A stretch of 64,000 nt of DNA from positions 27,054 to 91,053 of the forward strand of contig NZ_QKQV01000013.1 of NCBI RefSeq assembly GCF_003233725.1. Direction: 5' to 3'. Shown piece by piece: positions 52,667 through 63,900 of the stretch (position 1 is the first letter of the stretch; each line of letters begins with the position of its first letter). This stretch comes from Mesonia sp. K7 (lineage in GTDB: Bacteria; Bacteroidota; Bacteroidia; Flavobacteriales; Flavobacteriaceae). Below the pieces are notes generated by a model that did no database searches, was not told the origin of the DNA, and saw nothing but the letters and a program-made list of their open reading frames with translations. Both the position numbers and the translations under genes were made by a program.

Positions 52667-53345
52667 AAAAGTTGTTATTACAGGAACAAGCCGAGGAATT
52701 GGTCTTGCACTCGTCAAAAAATTTGCTCAAAATGGTTTTGAGGTCTTAGCACTATCACGCAATGAAAGCGTTTGTAAAAACTTGGCTTTGGCTAATGTTT
52801 CTACGTTTTGTTTTGACTTAGGAAAAGAAAATGCTTACCAACGATTAGAAGAATTTGTGCAAAACCATTGGGGCGGAGAAGTAGATATCCTTATCAATAA
52901 TGCAGGTAAATTGGTGAATAAGCCGTTTACAGAAATCCAACAAAGTGAACTGATCGAAGTTTACCAAACCAATGTTTTTGGGGTTTTTAAAACCATACAA
53001 ACTTTGGTGAAATATATGAAAAAAGAAAGTCATGTGGTTTCGATATCGAGTATTGGCGGTATTCAAGGCAGTGTTAAATTTGCGGGTTTGTCGGCTTACA
53101 GTTCGAGTAAAGCAGCGTTGATTAATCTCACTGAAATGTTAGCCGAAGAGTATAAAGAAGCCGGCCCTGTTTTTAATTGTTTGGCTTTGGGAGCAGTACA
53201 AACCGAAATGCTCGAAGAAGCTTTTCCGGGTTATCAAGCTCATATTTCTGCTGAAGAAATGGCAAACTATATTTATGATTTTTCACTAAACGGACAACAA
53301 TATTACAACGGAAAAGTCTTACAAGTTTCCAATTCTACACCTTAA
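52659..53345 (+). CDS. Short-chain dehydrogenase/reductase
   Basis: 228 residues. NAD(P) motif 'GTSRGIGLAL' (8-17), 'NNAG' near 86, catalytic Ser in 'SISSIGG' and 'YSSSK' (Tyr and Lys, about 148-152). Classical SDR; the substrate cannot be inferred. Start overlaps the M28 gene and the stop abuts the SprT-like gene, so the three are coupled. Confidence 0.93.
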   Translation: MSKKVVITGTSRGIGLALVKKFAQNGFEVLALSRNESVCKNLALANVSTFCFDLGKENAYQRLEEFVQNHWGGEVDILINNAGKLVNKPFTEIQQSELIEVYQTNVFGVFKTIQTLVKYMKKESHVVSISSIGGIQGSVKFAGLSAYSSSKAALINLTEMLAEEYKEAGPVFNCLALGAVQTEMLEEAFPGYQAHISAEEMANYIYDFSLNGQQYYNGKVLQVSNSTP

Positions 53346-53948
53346 ATGGAAACTACTTTAGTCAAATATATTCCTGAACATGCGGTAGAAAATGCCTTGT
53401 TCCTAATGAATGAACATGAGGTTTACCTTAAGATTGTGAACCATCGCAATACCAAACACGGCGATTATAGAAAATTTGGTAAACAACATCAAATTTCCGT
53501 TAACGGAAGTTTAAATAAATACCAATTTCTCATCACGTTGGTTCACGAAATTGCCCATTTGGTGGCGTTTAAAAAGTTTGGAAATCGTATCAAACCTCAC
53601 GGAAAGGAGTGGAAATATACCTTTCAGCGTTTGATGTTGCCTTTTATCAATCCAAATGTGTTTCCTCAGGCTTTGTTACCCGTTGTGGCCCATCATTTTA
53701 AAAACCCAACGGCAAGTAGTGATACCGATGCACAACTTTCGGTAGCCTTGAAAAACTATAGCAAAGACAATTTTAAAAATTATATCTTTGAGATTCCGAC
53801 AGGCAGTTTGTTTAAAACCGCCAACGGAAGGATTTTTAAGAAAGGCAAAAAACGTGTTAAACGTTATGAATGTATGGAAGTGAAAACGGGAAACTTATAC
53901 GTTTTTCAACCTAACGCTTTGGTAGAGGTGTTAAAGGAAGCCTTTTAA
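53346..53948 (+). CDS. SprT-like zinc metalloprotein
   Basis: 200 residues. The metal site 'HEIAHLVAF' followed by 'HGKEWK' is the SprT-like pattern (HExxH plus a third His). The C-terminal zinc-ribbon of SprT has lost most of its cysteines (one remains in 'RYECMEV'). SprT-like proteins relate to the SPRTN protease, but bacterial functions are not settled. It begins directly after the SDR stop. Confidence 0.88.
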   Translation: METTLVKYIPEHAVENALFLMNEHEVYLKIVNHRNTKHGDYRKFGKQHQISVNGSLNKYQFLITLVHEIAHLVAFKKFGNRIKPHGKEWKYTFQRLMLPFINPNVFPQALLPVVAHHFKNPTASSDTDAQLSVALKNYSKDNFKNYIFEIPTGSLFKTANGRIFKKGKKRVKRYECMEVKTGNLYVFQPNALVEVLKEAF

Positions 53949-53971
53949 AACCATTAAAACCTTAAAATTTT

Positions 53972-55057
53972 ATGTCGAGCAAAAACTATTATGCGGTGAT
54001 TATGGCAGGAGGAGTCGGTTCGCGACTTTGGCCAGAAAGCAGGCAAGATTATCCAAAACAATTTCATGATATTCTTGGAAGCGGAAAAACACTTATTCAA
54101 AAGACGTTTGACCGATTGAATAAGAAAATCCCTACAGAAAACATCCTTATTTTAACCAATCAACGCTATTTGGATTTAACCAAAAAACAGTTGCCCGAAA
54201 TTGAGGAAAATCAAATTGTTTTGGAACCTGCCATGCGAAATACAGCGCCTTGTATTTTATTGGCAGCGCTAAAGATTCAGAAAATAAATCCGGAAGGCTT
54301 AATGGTCGTAGCGCCAAGTGATCACTGGATTGAAGATGAAAACGCTTTTCTTGACAACCTTCAAAATGCTTTTGATACTTGCCAGCGAAATCAGAACATG
54401 TTGATGACGCTTGGAATTCAACCAACGCTTCCGCATACAGGTTATGGTTATATTCAGTTTGAAGAAAACGAAAAATCTTCAGTAAAAAAAGTGGTCAACT
54501 TCACCGAAAAGCCGAATTATGAAACGGCACAAATGTTTATCGCTTCGGGCGATTACGTTTGGAATGCCGGTATTTTTGTTTGGAGCGTAAAAGCCATTGT
54601 AAAGGCTTTCGAAAACTATTTGCCAGAAATGTTTAGTTTGTTCGAAAAAGGAATTGGTGTTTATAATTCATCTAAAGAACGAGCCTTTTTAGAAGAAAAC
54701 TATGCAAATGCAGAAAACATCTCGATAGATTATGGGGTGATGGAAAAAGCAGAAGAAGTAAGTGTGATTCCTGCAGAATTCGACTGGAATGATTTGGGTT
54801 CTTGGGCATCATTATACGACAAAATGCAACACGACGAGAATGAAAACGTCGCTATAAATGCACAACTTCTTGCAGATAATTCAGGTAAAAACTTCGTGAA
54901 AACATCGAAAGAAAAAATTGTAGTTTTAAAAGATTTAAATGAGTATATTGTGATAGAGAACGAAGATGTGATTTACATCGGGCCAAAAAATAAAGAGCAA
55001 GCCATCAAAGAAATTCGTGAGAGGGTGAAGGATGAGCTTGGGGAACATCTCATATAA
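53972..55057 (+). CDS. manC: Mannose-1-phosphate guanylyltransferase
   Basis: 361 residues. 'MAGGVGSRLWPESRQDYPKQF' region (10-30) is the GTP/Mg motif, 'VVAPSDHWIED' follows near 110, and 'NFTEKPNYETA' and 'WNAGIFVW' are further nucleotidyltransferase motifs. The C-terminal isomerase domain of bifunctional ManC is absent. It makes GDP-mannose for surface polysaccharide. The DUF389 gene follows immediately. Confidence 0.93.
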   Translation: MSSKNYYAVIMAGGVGSRLWPESRQDYPKQFHDILGSGKTLIQKTFDRLNKKIPTENILILTNQRYLDLTKKQLPEIEENQIVLEPAMRNTAPCILLAALKIQKINPEGLMVVAPSDHWIEDENAFLDNLQNAFDTCQRNQNMLMTLGIQPTLPHTGYGYIQFEENEKSSVKKVVNFTEKPNYETAQMFIASGDYVWNAGIFVWSVKAIVKAFENYLPEMFSLFEKGIGVYNSSKERAFLEENYANAENISIDYGVMEKAEEVSVIPAEFDWNDLGSWASLYDKMQHDENENVAINAQLLADNSGKNFVKTSKEKIVVLKDLNEYIVIENEDVIYIGPKNKEQAIKEIRERVKDELGEHLI

Positions 55058-55058
55058 T

Positions 55059-56498
55059 ATGGAAGAAAATAACTCACAAAAACCCATCGGAAATACTAAT
55101 GATAGCCAAAAAGTGAGCACTACTGAAATTCGGGGTGCTTTTGCGAAAATCAAACAATTTTTGCTGGAACTCTTAGATATTCGTCAAGATACCGATAGAG
55201 ATTCTACCATCGAAGCCGTAAAAAAAGACATTACCTTTAAAGGACATAATGCTTGGATTCTGATATTCTCGATTTTTGTTGCGTCTATTGGGCTTAACGT
55301 AAGCAGTACAGCGGTGGTGATAGGAGCGATGCTTATTTCTCCGTTAATGGGGCCGATTGTGGGAATGGGACTTTCGGTAGCGATTAATGATGTTGATACC
55401 CTTCGCCGATCTCTAATTAATCTCGGTATTATGGTGGTATTAAGTGTAGGTACAGCTTGGTTGTATTTTTTAATCTCACCCCTTACGGGAAGTAATGCAG
55501 AACTCGAAGCGCGGACTTATCCAACGATTTTAGATGTTTTAGTAGCTATTTTTGGTGGTCTGGCATTGATTGTTGCCAAAACCAAAAAAGGAACGATTGC
55601 CAGTGTGATTTTTGGGGTTGCTATTGCGACCGCTTTAATGCCTCCGCTATGTACCGTAGGTTTTGGGCTGGCTCGTGGCGACTGGAGCGATGCCTTAGGA
55701 GCACTTTATCTCTTTTCAATTAATGCTACTTTTATCGCACTTTCTACTTTTGTGGTCGCAAAGCTATTGCGTTTTCCTTTAGTGAAATATGCCAATTCGC
55801 AGCGAAGAAGGTTGATTGCGAGAATTGCTTCTGCCATTGCGATTATTGTGATGGTGCCAAGTATTTGGTTGTTTTATAATATGCTGAAAGAATCTTATTT
55901 TAAACAAGATGCTGTTAAGTTTTATGAAAACGAATTGGTGAGTTATAAAGATTCATATGTCCAAAGAAATTCATTGATAACCACCTATAATGGTGGTAAC
56001 GACCCTAAAATTGAAGTTTCTTTTATCGGAAAAGAAATTCCTAACTCGGTCATTAACCTTTGGAAGGAAAAGATGAAAAACTATCCAAATTTGCAAAACA
56101 CTTCGTTGGTAATTCTTCAGAACGAAAACACAGAGTCATATGACCAATTGATGTACATGCGGGAAATAAAGCAACGAGATTCCATTATGATGCTGAACAA
56201 AGATGAAAAGATTGCATTTCTAGAGCAAGAACTTGGTAAATTACAAGTGTACAAGAAAAATGAGATTCCTTTTCAGTCGATAAGTAGAGAAGCAAAGATA
56301 AACTACGAAGAGATTGAAAGCTTTGCTTTTGCACAGAAAATCGTTTCCAATTATAAATCGATAGACACCATTCCAGAATTTCAGGTAAAATGGAATGACT
56401 CGATTTCTGAAGCCGAAAAAATCAAACAGACTGCCCGTTTAAACAAGTGGTTGAAATATAAGTTAGACGCAGATACCTTAGTATTAGATAGCAATTAA
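55059..56498 (+). CDS. DUF389 (TIGR00341-like) membrane protein
   Basis: 479 residues from the ATG at 55059, 1 nt after the manC stop (a start at 55032 would overlap manC by 26 nt). About six helices occupy residues 60-260, with 'SSTAVVIGAMLISPLMGPIVG' region as the family hallmark. The C-terminal 200 residues are soluble and helical. Function is unknown for the family. Confidence 0.88.
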   Translation: MEENNSQKPIGNTNDSQKVSTTEIRGAFAKIKQFLLELLDIRQDTDRDSTIEAVKKDITFKGHNAWILIFSIFVASIGLNVSSTAVVIGAMLISPLMGPIVGMGLSVAINDVDTLRRSLINLGIMVVLSVGTAWLYFLISPLTGSNAELEARTYPTILDVLVAIFGGLALIVAKTKKGTIASVIFGVAIATALMPPLCTVGFGLARGDWSDALGALYLFSINATFIALSTFVVAKLLRFPLVKYANSQRRRLIARIASAIAIIVMVPSIWLFYNMLKESYFKQDAVKFYENELVSYKDSYVQRNSLITTYNGGNDPKIEVSFIGKEIPNSVINLWKEKMKNYPNLQNTSLVILQNENTESYDQLMYMREIKQRDSIMMLNKDEKIAFLEQELGKLQVYKKNEIPFQSISREAKINYEEIESFAFAQKIVSNYKSIDTIPEFQVKWNDSISEAEKIKQTARLNKWLKYKLDADTLVLDSN

Positions 56499-57259
56499 TC
56501 TGCTTTAAGCTGCGTTTCCCTTACTTTTTTAAATAACTCTGAAGAATAGACAAAATCAGTCAAGTTTTTGTTGTCTGCTTTGTAGATGTCGTCTTTGCTG
56601 CCTTGCCACTCAATGTTTCCTTTTTTTAGGTAAACAATGTTTTCACCAATTTCTAAGACCGAGTTCATGTCGTGTGTGTTGATCACTGTAGTAATGTCAT
56701 TTTCTTTGGTGATTTCCTGAATCAAGTTATCAATAACAATGGCGGTTTGTGGGTCGAGACCCGAATTGGGCTCATCACAAAACAAGAAGTTAGGTTTGTT
56801 CACAATCGCGCGTGCAATGGCAACACGTTTTTGCATTCCTCCACTAATTTCCGAAGGAAATTTTTTATTGACATTTTCTAAGTTCACCCTTTCCAATACT
56901 TCGTTGACGCGTTTGAGTCGTTCTTCTTTTGTTTTTTTGGTAAACATTCTTAACGGAAACATCACATTTTCTTCAATGTTCATAGAGTCAAACAAAGCAC
57001 TTCCTTGAAAAACCATACCCATTTTTTTTCGCAATTCACGTTGTTGTTCAGGCTCTAAAGTAGAATAAGCGGTTCCGTTATACTCTATCGTTCCTTCGGT
57101 AGGAATAATTAAACCCAAAAGGCATTTTAGAAAAACGGTTTTTCCAGCACCCGATTGACCAATAATTAGATTGGTTTTACCATTGTAAAACTCAGTGTTT
57201 AAACCTTTTAAGATTTCTTCACCATTAAAACTTTTCTTTAAATCATTAACCTTTATCAT
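56495..57259 (-). CDS. ABC transporter ATPase, Mla (MCE) type
   Basis: 254 residues from the ATG at 57259; a longer reading from a TTG at 57319 has no support. Walker A 'GQSGAGKTVFLK', signature 'ISGGMQKRVAIARA', Walker B 'FLFCDEPNSGLDP'. The SGGM signature followed by Pro-Asn in Walker B is typical of MlaF-like ATPases. It should power lipid transport across the envelope. Its ATG overlaps the permease stop by one base (TAATG). The stop is convergent with DUF389, overlapping by 4 nt. Confidence 0.92.
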   Translation of the reverse strand: MIKVNDLKKSFNGEEILKGLNTEFYNGKTNLIIGQSGAGKTVFLKCLLGLIIPTEGTIEYNGTAYSTLEPEQQRELRKKMGMVFQGSALFDSMNIEENVMFPLRMFTKKTKEERLKRVNEVLERVNLENVNKKFPSEISGGMQKRVAIARAIVNKPNFLFCDEPNSGLDPQTAIVIDNLIQEITKENDITTVINTHDMNSVLEIGENIVYLKKGNIEWQGSKDDIYKADNKNLTDFVYSSELFKKVRETQLKAD

Positions 57260-57996
57260 TAGCTTAAAAGTAATTGAGTTAATATGTAATTGGTAATAAT
57301 TAGTACCACACTTGTCCAAACAAACGAAGTCGTACTCGCTTGACCCACTTCAAGTGCACCGCCTTTCATGTAATAACCGTGATAAGCAGGAACCGTTGCG
57401 AGTATAAACGAAAAGAAAATAGTTTTTATAAAAGCGTATACCAAGTGAAAAGGAATGAAATCGTCTTGCAAACCTTGTAAGAACTGTTCGGGGCCAATAT
57501 AACCGCCCATCACACCTGCTAAATATGCACCTGCTATACCCACAAACATCGAGATACAAATCACAAAAGGATATAAAAGCATCGCGATAATTTTCGGGAA
57601 AACCAAGTAATTGATTGAATTTATACCCATTACTTCTAGCGCATCAATTTGTTCGGTCACACGCATCGTACCGATACTCGAAGTAATAAACGAACCTACT
57701 TTTCCCGCGATGATAATCGACATGAAGGTAGGAGCAAACTCCAAAATAATAGATTGTCTCGCCGTAAAAGCAATTAAACTTTTAGGAATAATTGGGTTGT
57801 TGAGGTTAAGTGCCGTTTGAATGGTAATAACCGCACCAATAAAAAAAGATAGAAAAATAACAATTCCTAAAGAGCTAATAATAAGATCATCTACTTCCTT
57901 AAAGATGAGATTTCGGAGAACTGAAGCTTTGGTCATTCGTTTAAAAATGTTCTTCAGCATGATAAAATATTGCCCAATATCAGTTAGAAATCGCAT
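57259..57996 (-). CDS. MlaE/YrbE-family permease
   Basis: 245 residues, about five membrane helices. 'FTARQSIILEFAPTFMSIIIAGKVGS' region and 'MRVTEQIDALEVMGINSINYLV' region match the MlaE family. It partners the ATPase. The MCE-domain substrate-binding gene is not next to it and must be elsewhere. Confidence 0.92.
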   Translation of the reverse strand: MRFLTDIGQYFIMLKNIFKRMTKASVLRNLIFKEVDDLIISSLGIVIFLSFFIGAVITIQTALNLNNPIIPKSLIAFTARQSIILEFAPTFMSIIIAGKVGSFITSSIGTMRVTEQIDALEVMGINSINYLVFPKIIAMLLYPFVICISMFVGIAGAYLAGVMGGYIGPEQFLQGLQDDFIPFHLVYAFIKTIFFSFILATVPAYHGYYMKGGALEVGQASTTSFVWTSVVLIITNYILTQLLLS

Positions 57997-58038
57997 TCAA
58001 GTTTAATTTTTGTAAATCTAAAATAAGAAAACCAAACT

Positions 58039-58066
58039 CAAAAGTATTTAACGTACAATTAAAACA
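58039..58066 (-). promoter_or_regulatory. Promoter of the Mla-type ABC operon
   Basis: On the minus strand, TTG (58064-58066), 17 nt, then TACTTTTG (58039-58046). It lies 43 nt before the permease ATG, back to back with the pafA promoter. Confidence 0.6.
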
Positions 58067-58084
58067 AAAACCCTAAAACTTCTT

Positions 58085-58092
58085 TATTTTTG
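58085..58092 (+). promoter_or_regulatory. -7 box (TATTTTTG) of pafA
   Basis: A perfect TAnnTTTG 17 nt before the ATG at 58110. No well-spaced -33 TTG. Confidence 0.45.
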
Positions 58093-58109
58093 GAACTCAT
58101 TTATAGCTT

Positions 58110-59777
58110 ATGAAAAAATTATTTTATACTGTTGGAGTTGCCATTTTTTTGAGTTGTGCTTCGACCAACAAACAAAATACTCTAGAGACTCCTTCCGCTT
58201 TAAGCGAAAATAAAGTCGCTCCAAAACTTGTGGTGGGAATTGTGGTTGACCAAATGCGTTACGATTATCTTACCCGCTTTTGGAATCACTATTCAGAAAA
58301 TGGTTTTAAGCGATTGGTAAAAGGTGGGTTTACTTGTCGAAACAACCATTACAATTATGTACCCACCTATACAGCTCCTGGTCACGCTTCTATTTTTACG
58401 GGCACCACTCCAAAAAACCACGGAATCATTTCTAATTCGTGGTACGATAAGTTTGAAGAAATTTATATTTATTGTGTTTCCGATGCAGCTTACGAGTCTG
58501 TTGGAACGGAAAATAATGCCGGAAAAATGTCTCCAAAACGAATGGTCGTAACGACAATTACAGACCAAAACCGACTGCATACACAAATGCGAGGAAAAAC
58601 CATAGGGGTTGCCATCAAAGACCGCGGCGCAATTTTACCCGCAGGTCATACCGCCAACGCAGCTTATTGGTTTTACGGTGGTGAAGAAGGTAAGTTTATT
58701 TCGAGTACATTTTACCAAAACGAATTACCACAATGGGTAAAAGATTTTAATGATTCAGGGAAAGTAGCTAGTTACCTCACTACTTGGGAAACTTTAAAAC
58801 CTATCAGCACATACGTGGAAAGTGGCGCCGACAACAATAATTATGAGCATGGTTTTATAGGAAAATCTACTCCAACATTTCCCTATGATTTGACTGCTTT
58901 AAGTAAAGAGAATGGCAACTACGATATCCTTAAAACGACGCCGTTTGGAAACAATATCACTACCGATTTTGCCAAAGCAGCTATTGTTGGGGAGCAATTA
59001 GGGCAAGATGACATTACCGATTTTCTAACCTTAAGTTACTCGAGTCCCGATTATATTGGGCATAATTTTGGGGTAAATTCTAAAGAGGTGCAAGACAATT
59101 ACTTACGTTTAGATATAGAGGTAGCTTCTTTATTGAGCTATTTAGACGAAAAAGTAGGAGTGGGAAACTATACGGTTTTTTTGACAGCAGATCACGGTGC
59201 AAACCAAGTTCCTGCTTATTTAAACGATTATAAAATTCCTGCGGGTTACGCCAAAGAAAAGGAGCTGTCTAAAAAATTAAAAGTATTTCTGGGAGAAACC
59301 TACAGAGTTTCTGATTTGGTTGTTAACCAATCGAATAACCAACTCTTTTTTGACGAAGAAAAAATAAAAGAAAATAAAATAGACAGGAGTAATTTACAAA
59401 GAGAATTAAAGCAATTTTTGATTAGTCAGCCTGAAATATATAAGGTATACACAAGGGAAGAGTTGGAAGAAAATAGCAGTAATGATAAAATCAAACGTTT
59501 GGTACAGTTTGGGTTTTCCCAGAAGCAAAGCGGTGATGTGGTGTATTTAGACTTTCCAGCTTATGTTTCTTATCCAGAAAAAGGAAGTACACACGGAAGT
59601 TCGTTTAACTATGACACACAAGTTCCGCTTATTTTTTATGGAAAAAATATCAACCAAGGAGAAACCTATGATCGGACTGAGATTATTGATATCGCCCCAA
59701 CTATTTCTGCGATGTTAGGTATTGCTTTTCCTAATGCCTCAACAGGAAAAGTGATCAGTGAGGTGATTAATAAATAG
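58110..59777 (+). CDS. pafA: PafA-type alkaline phosphatase lipoprotein
   Basis: 555 residues. Lipobox Cys near 14 ('IFLSCAST'). Alkaline phosphatase superfamily metal and active sites: 'VVDQMRYDYL' (first Asp), nucleophile Thr in 'YTAPGHASIFTG', Asn in 'SNSWYD', the Lys-x-Arg pair in 'AIKDRGAILPAGHTA' (the monoesterase signature of PafA), and metal ligands in 'SSPDYIGHNFG', 'TADHGAN' and 'GSTHGSS'. It should release phosphate from many monoesters in the periplasm or outside. Not part of a clear operon. Confidence 0.92.
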   Translation: MKKLFYTVGVAIFLSCASTNKQNTLETPSALSENKVAPKLVVGIVVDQMRYDYLTRFWNHYSENGFKRLVKGGFTCRNNHYNYVPTYTAPGHASIFTGTTPKNHGIISNSWYDKFEEIYIYCVSDAAYESVGTENNAGKMSPKRMVVTTITDQNRLHTQMRGKTIGVAIKDRGAILPAGHTANAAYWFYGGEEGKFISSTFYQNELPQWVKDFNDSGKVASYLTTWETLKPISTYVESGADNNNYEHGFIGKSTPTFPYDLTALSKENGNYDILKTTPFGNNITTDFAKAAIVGEQLGQDDITDFLTLSYSSPDYIGHNFGVNSKEVQDNYLRLDIEVASLLSYLDEKVGVGNYTVFLTADHGANQVPAYLNDYKIPAGYAKEKELSKKLKVFLGETYRVSDLVVNQSNNQLFFDEEKIKENKIDRSNLQRELKQFLISQPEIYKVYTREELEENSSNDKIKRLVQFGFSQKQSGDVVYLDFPAYVSYPEKGSTHGSSFNYDTQVPLIFYGKNINQGETYDRTEIIDIAPTISAMLGIAFPNASTGKVISEVINK

Positions 59778-59812
59778 CCATATTCTGTGCTTCACATGGA
59801 ATCTCCTTTATT

Positions 59813-60661
59813 TTAAAACAATTTTTGCTTTATCATTTTCCAACGGTAGCTGCGAATCCATTTACCTTCTTCTTCATTCACTAAGAAAGGAAGGTTTTCT
59901 TTTTTCGCCTGAAAATAACCTTGTATGTAGTCTATAAAAAGTTGAGGTTTTTTCTTTTTTAAGGCCAATTTTAAGGAAGCAATAGTAGTAATAAGAAAAC
60001 CATAACGGAGTTTGTAAAAAGCTTCTCCTTGCTTCTGGTTAGATTTTTTAGCATACGATTGTCCCGTAGGTCGTAAATGTTTGACATAAAGTTCAGGGAG
60101 AACCTTTACCTCAAAGCCGTGGTATCTAGCTAAGAGTTCATCAGCCGTGTCCCAACCTATAGAAGGTTTTAAACCACCGATATATTTAAAACACTTTTTG
60201 GAATATAATTTTATAGGTCCTCTAGGTTTAGTTTTTTCGGAAATATTTTCATAAATCCAATTTCCGTGCTCTTTTATGTATAAATTTCCAGCAGCGATAC
60301 CAATTTTAGGATTATTCTGAAATTCATCAATTAATTTTTCAAAATAGTTCTTAGGTAAAATAATGTCTGCATCAAATTTTCCGATCAAATCATAACTTTG
60401 ATCAAGCGTTTCATAACCTTTGTAAAAAGCTTGTATGATTTTGCTACCGGGCTGATGGTATTCACTTGAAATAGAATTTACGACAGAAATAAAATCATAG
60501 TTGCTAACATACTCTTGTATGATTTCACCCGTTTTATCGGTAGAGTTGTCATTTACTACTACAACTTTATTGGGTAAAAAAGTTTGGTGAACCAAAGATT
60601 GCAGGGTTTTGGCAATATTTTGCTCTTCGTTGTGGGCCGTTATAATGATGTTTATTTTCAA
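59813..60661 (-). CDS. Family 2 glycosyltransferase
   Basis: 282 residues with a GT-A fold: 'IIITAHNEEQNIAKTL' at the start, 'VVNDNSTDKTG', and the metal-binding 'GKFDADIIL' (DxD). 'WDTADELLARYHG' carries the acceptor-side acidic pair. No membrane segments. It transfers a sugar in surface-glycan synthesis; sugar and acceptor are unknown. Convergent with pafA, 35 nt apart. Confidence 0.88.
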   Translation of the reverse strand: MKINIIITAHNEEQNIAKTLQSLVHQTFLPNKVVVVNDNSTDKTGEIIQEYVSNYDFISVVNSISSEYHQPGSKIIQAFYKGYETLDQSYDLIGKFDADIILPKNYFEKLIDEFQNNPKIGIAAGNLYIKEHGNWIYENISEKTKPRGPIKLYSKKCFKYIGGLKPSIGWDTADELLARYHGFEVKVLPELYVKHLRPTGQSYAKKSNQKQGEAFYKLRYGFLITTIASLKLALKKKKPQLFIDYIQGYFQAKKENLPFLVNEEEGKWIRSYRWKMIKQKLF

Positions 60662-60961
60662 AAGTTGTAATTCTGAGTTACTAAATAGAATAAAATTCAG
60701 ATAAGCTAAAAATATTAAGGCTTTTATATTTTCAACTTTTCAGATCATCTTTCATCTTTATGCAATAGTTGGTTTTATGATTTAAAATTTTAAAGAATAA
60801 AAGAGCGGTGATTTTTAAAGCTTTAGCAAATATATCATTTGCGCAATGTTTTCTGTATATTTTTAGTATTTTTCGAAACTTAAAAAAAGTTGAGTTTAAA
60901 GGTAGGAGAAAAGCAGTTAAGATTGTTATATAATAAACCTACTAAGATAAAATACCTAAAT
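60662..60961. other. Divergent region between the GT2 gene and the second giant adhesin gene
   Basis: 300 nt, AT-rich. The minus strand has TATATTTG (complement of 60827-60834), far (166 nt) from the GT2 start. On the plus strand I found no perfect TAnnTTTG upstream of the adhesin. No other structure noticed. Confidence 0.4.
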
Positions 60962-63900
60962 ATGAAAAATTATACCCTGTTATTATTGCTTTTTATTGGT
61001 AGTATATGGTCTTCCTTCGCTCAATGTGAAGAAAATGTGACCAATGTTCTGTGTGCAGACCCAGCCAATAATGTTTATATCGTGAGCCCTACAGCGGATG
61101 TAATGATAGAGATTTTAGATTCTGCAGGCTTGCCAACAACGGGTGTCACTTGGCAAGCCCCAAGAACTCACTTATACCTTACACCTGCTCAAGCAAATGC
61201 TTATACCTTGACAGGGCCTAACAACTTTACTTCGGCGATATATTTTAACGGTAGTCCAAACAGTATGCCAGGGGCATGGCCAGCGGCTCAGCCTAATAGA
61301 ACTTATACTTATAATTATACGATGCCTGCTAGTGCGGGTTGTACACCAACAAATGGACAAATACGTATTGTAACGGGAGGGTTTACTTATGACGATTATT
61401 GTAGAGGTGATACAACAACATTAAATAATATTCCCTTATTAAATTACAATACAGCGGGTAATTTAAACTGGTATAGTGATGCTGCGGGCAACACAAGTAT
61501 CCCCGGTACCACCCAAATACAAGGAGGTCAGACCTATTATGTAGATTTAGGAATTACGGGCTGTTCACAGCTTTTTCCAGTGGTCATTAGGTACGGAACA
61601 CCAGCGCCAGAAGCGGAATTGATACAGACATTTTGTACGGCAGCTACTTGGCAGGCGGGTGGTTTTCCCAACCCGACAGATGATTTGTCTTCTATAACCG
61701 TTTGTGGACAAAACCTACAATGGTACAGCGATGCGGCAGGTACGATGCCAATCAACAACCCAAGTTCTACGACATTAAGTGATGGAGCTACTTACTATGT
61801 AAGTCAAACCATAAACGGTTGTGAAAGTGAAATTATAGCCGTAAATATGTTAGAGAGCGAGTGTGCATGTATTGAAAATCCAGGGTTTCAAAATAGTACT
61901 GGTAATTTTGATGCTAGTGGTTATACATTTTTCACACATAATAATGGTACTTCTAGTCAGGTTCCAGCTTGTAAAAATTCAAGTTATTTAACGGCTTCTG
62001 GAGTTACATCATATACAAACACTATAAGTCAATATAATTACTACACTAATAATCAAGTTGTCACGTATGCTTCTCCTGGGAATAATACTTGGTTAATCGC
62101 AAATGGAATTACCATGCCAACGACTTCTCCTTTTGGCTGTTCTACTAAATCTATTAAGCTTAATAATGATAATGGGGGAACTAGAACCAGAACAACAATG
62201 GTTAAAGAGTTTATCGCAGGAGAGGTATTGGCATTTGATTTTATGTTTTTAATGGATGATCCCGGGCACCCTACAATTCCTGAACAACCTTTTGTGACCA
62301 TTAAACTTTATGACGACGCTGGTAATCTTGTGCAAGATCGTTGTGTGATAGCAGATCCAGAAAACTGCATTTTCAATACTATAAATCCTGCTTTAGAACC
62401 AGATGGAAGTAACCATGGTTTACCAATTGTCTATAGTGATTGGTCTTGTATTAAGCTAAACACCATAGAATTACAAGGTCAAAAAGCACGTTTAGAAATT
62501 ACAGTGGGTGATTGTATTTATACGGTTCATTGGGGTACAGCTTATTTCGATAATTTTTATGTAGGAGATGACGGTCCTGGTGTTTGTAGTTCTGCATTTG
62601 GATATATGGCAGTAGACCCTATCGATCAAGTAGGTAGTTCTTATGAGGTTTGTTCCCTATTCCAAGAGCCCGTAGATCCTAATTGTGCTCCTGCTCTTTC
62701 GGTCATCAATCCAACTTTTCCTATAGAAATCTGCGGTACTTTTGATGCACCTATCGGAAATAATTCCGGAGGGAATGCGCCCATCACTGATATTTCTCTA
62801 GATGTGGTCTCAAGTGGCTCGGTAGTATTCCAAGCAAGCAATTTTACGCAACCTGCACCAGGGGAGTTCTGTGTGACCATCAACCAAGGTGATATCCCAA
62901 ACCCTTACGGAGAGTTTATCATTGATGGGGAGATAGAGTATACTATGAACTGTGGTACGCCTTACCAATATTACGTACAAGCCCAGAGTAACGGTTTCAA
63001 GTTCTGCCCAGTAGCAGACTGTCCTTTAGGTTTTGTTTTCTGTGACGACCCCAATATGCCCTCAACGGTAGATCTCACCACACGGGATGCAGTTGTAAAG
63101 GGAAACTATCCTGTTTCTGAACATGGCAACTATACGGTAACTTATTACAATACCGAATCAGATGCCCATGCCCAAACGGGTGCCATCACTAACCCTACGG
63201 CCTATCCCATCAACACCTTACCTGTGGGGACAACCATTGTCTATGTACGTTTGGATTACAACTACACAGCTTTAGGTATTTCCCCTGTAAGTGATTGTTA
63301 TGATATAGTGCCTTTAGAAATAACAATAGGAAGCAATCCTGTGGTTCCTGCAACGGTCAATGACATTACAGATTGCGGAGCCCCTGGTTCTAACCAAGCA
63401 TTAGACCTAACAACCAATCAAACAAATATATCCACAAACCCTGTACATACATTTGAGTACTATACTACCTTGGCGGATGCAACAGCAGGAACAGGTGTAG
63501 GGGAAATTACCACACCCACAGGTTACAGTGTTGCTTCGGGAACTAGCCAGGCAATCTATGTACGAGTGGAGAATGCAGAAGGTTGCTTTGCGATATCACA
63601 ATTCAATGCTGTAGTTAACCCTAACCCAGATGTACCAAACAGTATTCCCGATATCAATGAGTGTGACGACGATACCGATGGTTTCGTGGCCTTTGACCTT
63701 ACAGCGAATGACCCTGTGATCACACAAAACGAGCCTAACCCAGGCGATTATGATGTGATCTATTACCCAAGTGCCACCGATAGGGCCAATGGTACCAATG
63801 CGATTACAAATCCAACAGCTTATACAAATACAGTACAGGACACGCAAACGATTTATGTCATCGTAGAGGATGTGAACACGGGCTGTACTACAGAAGCAGA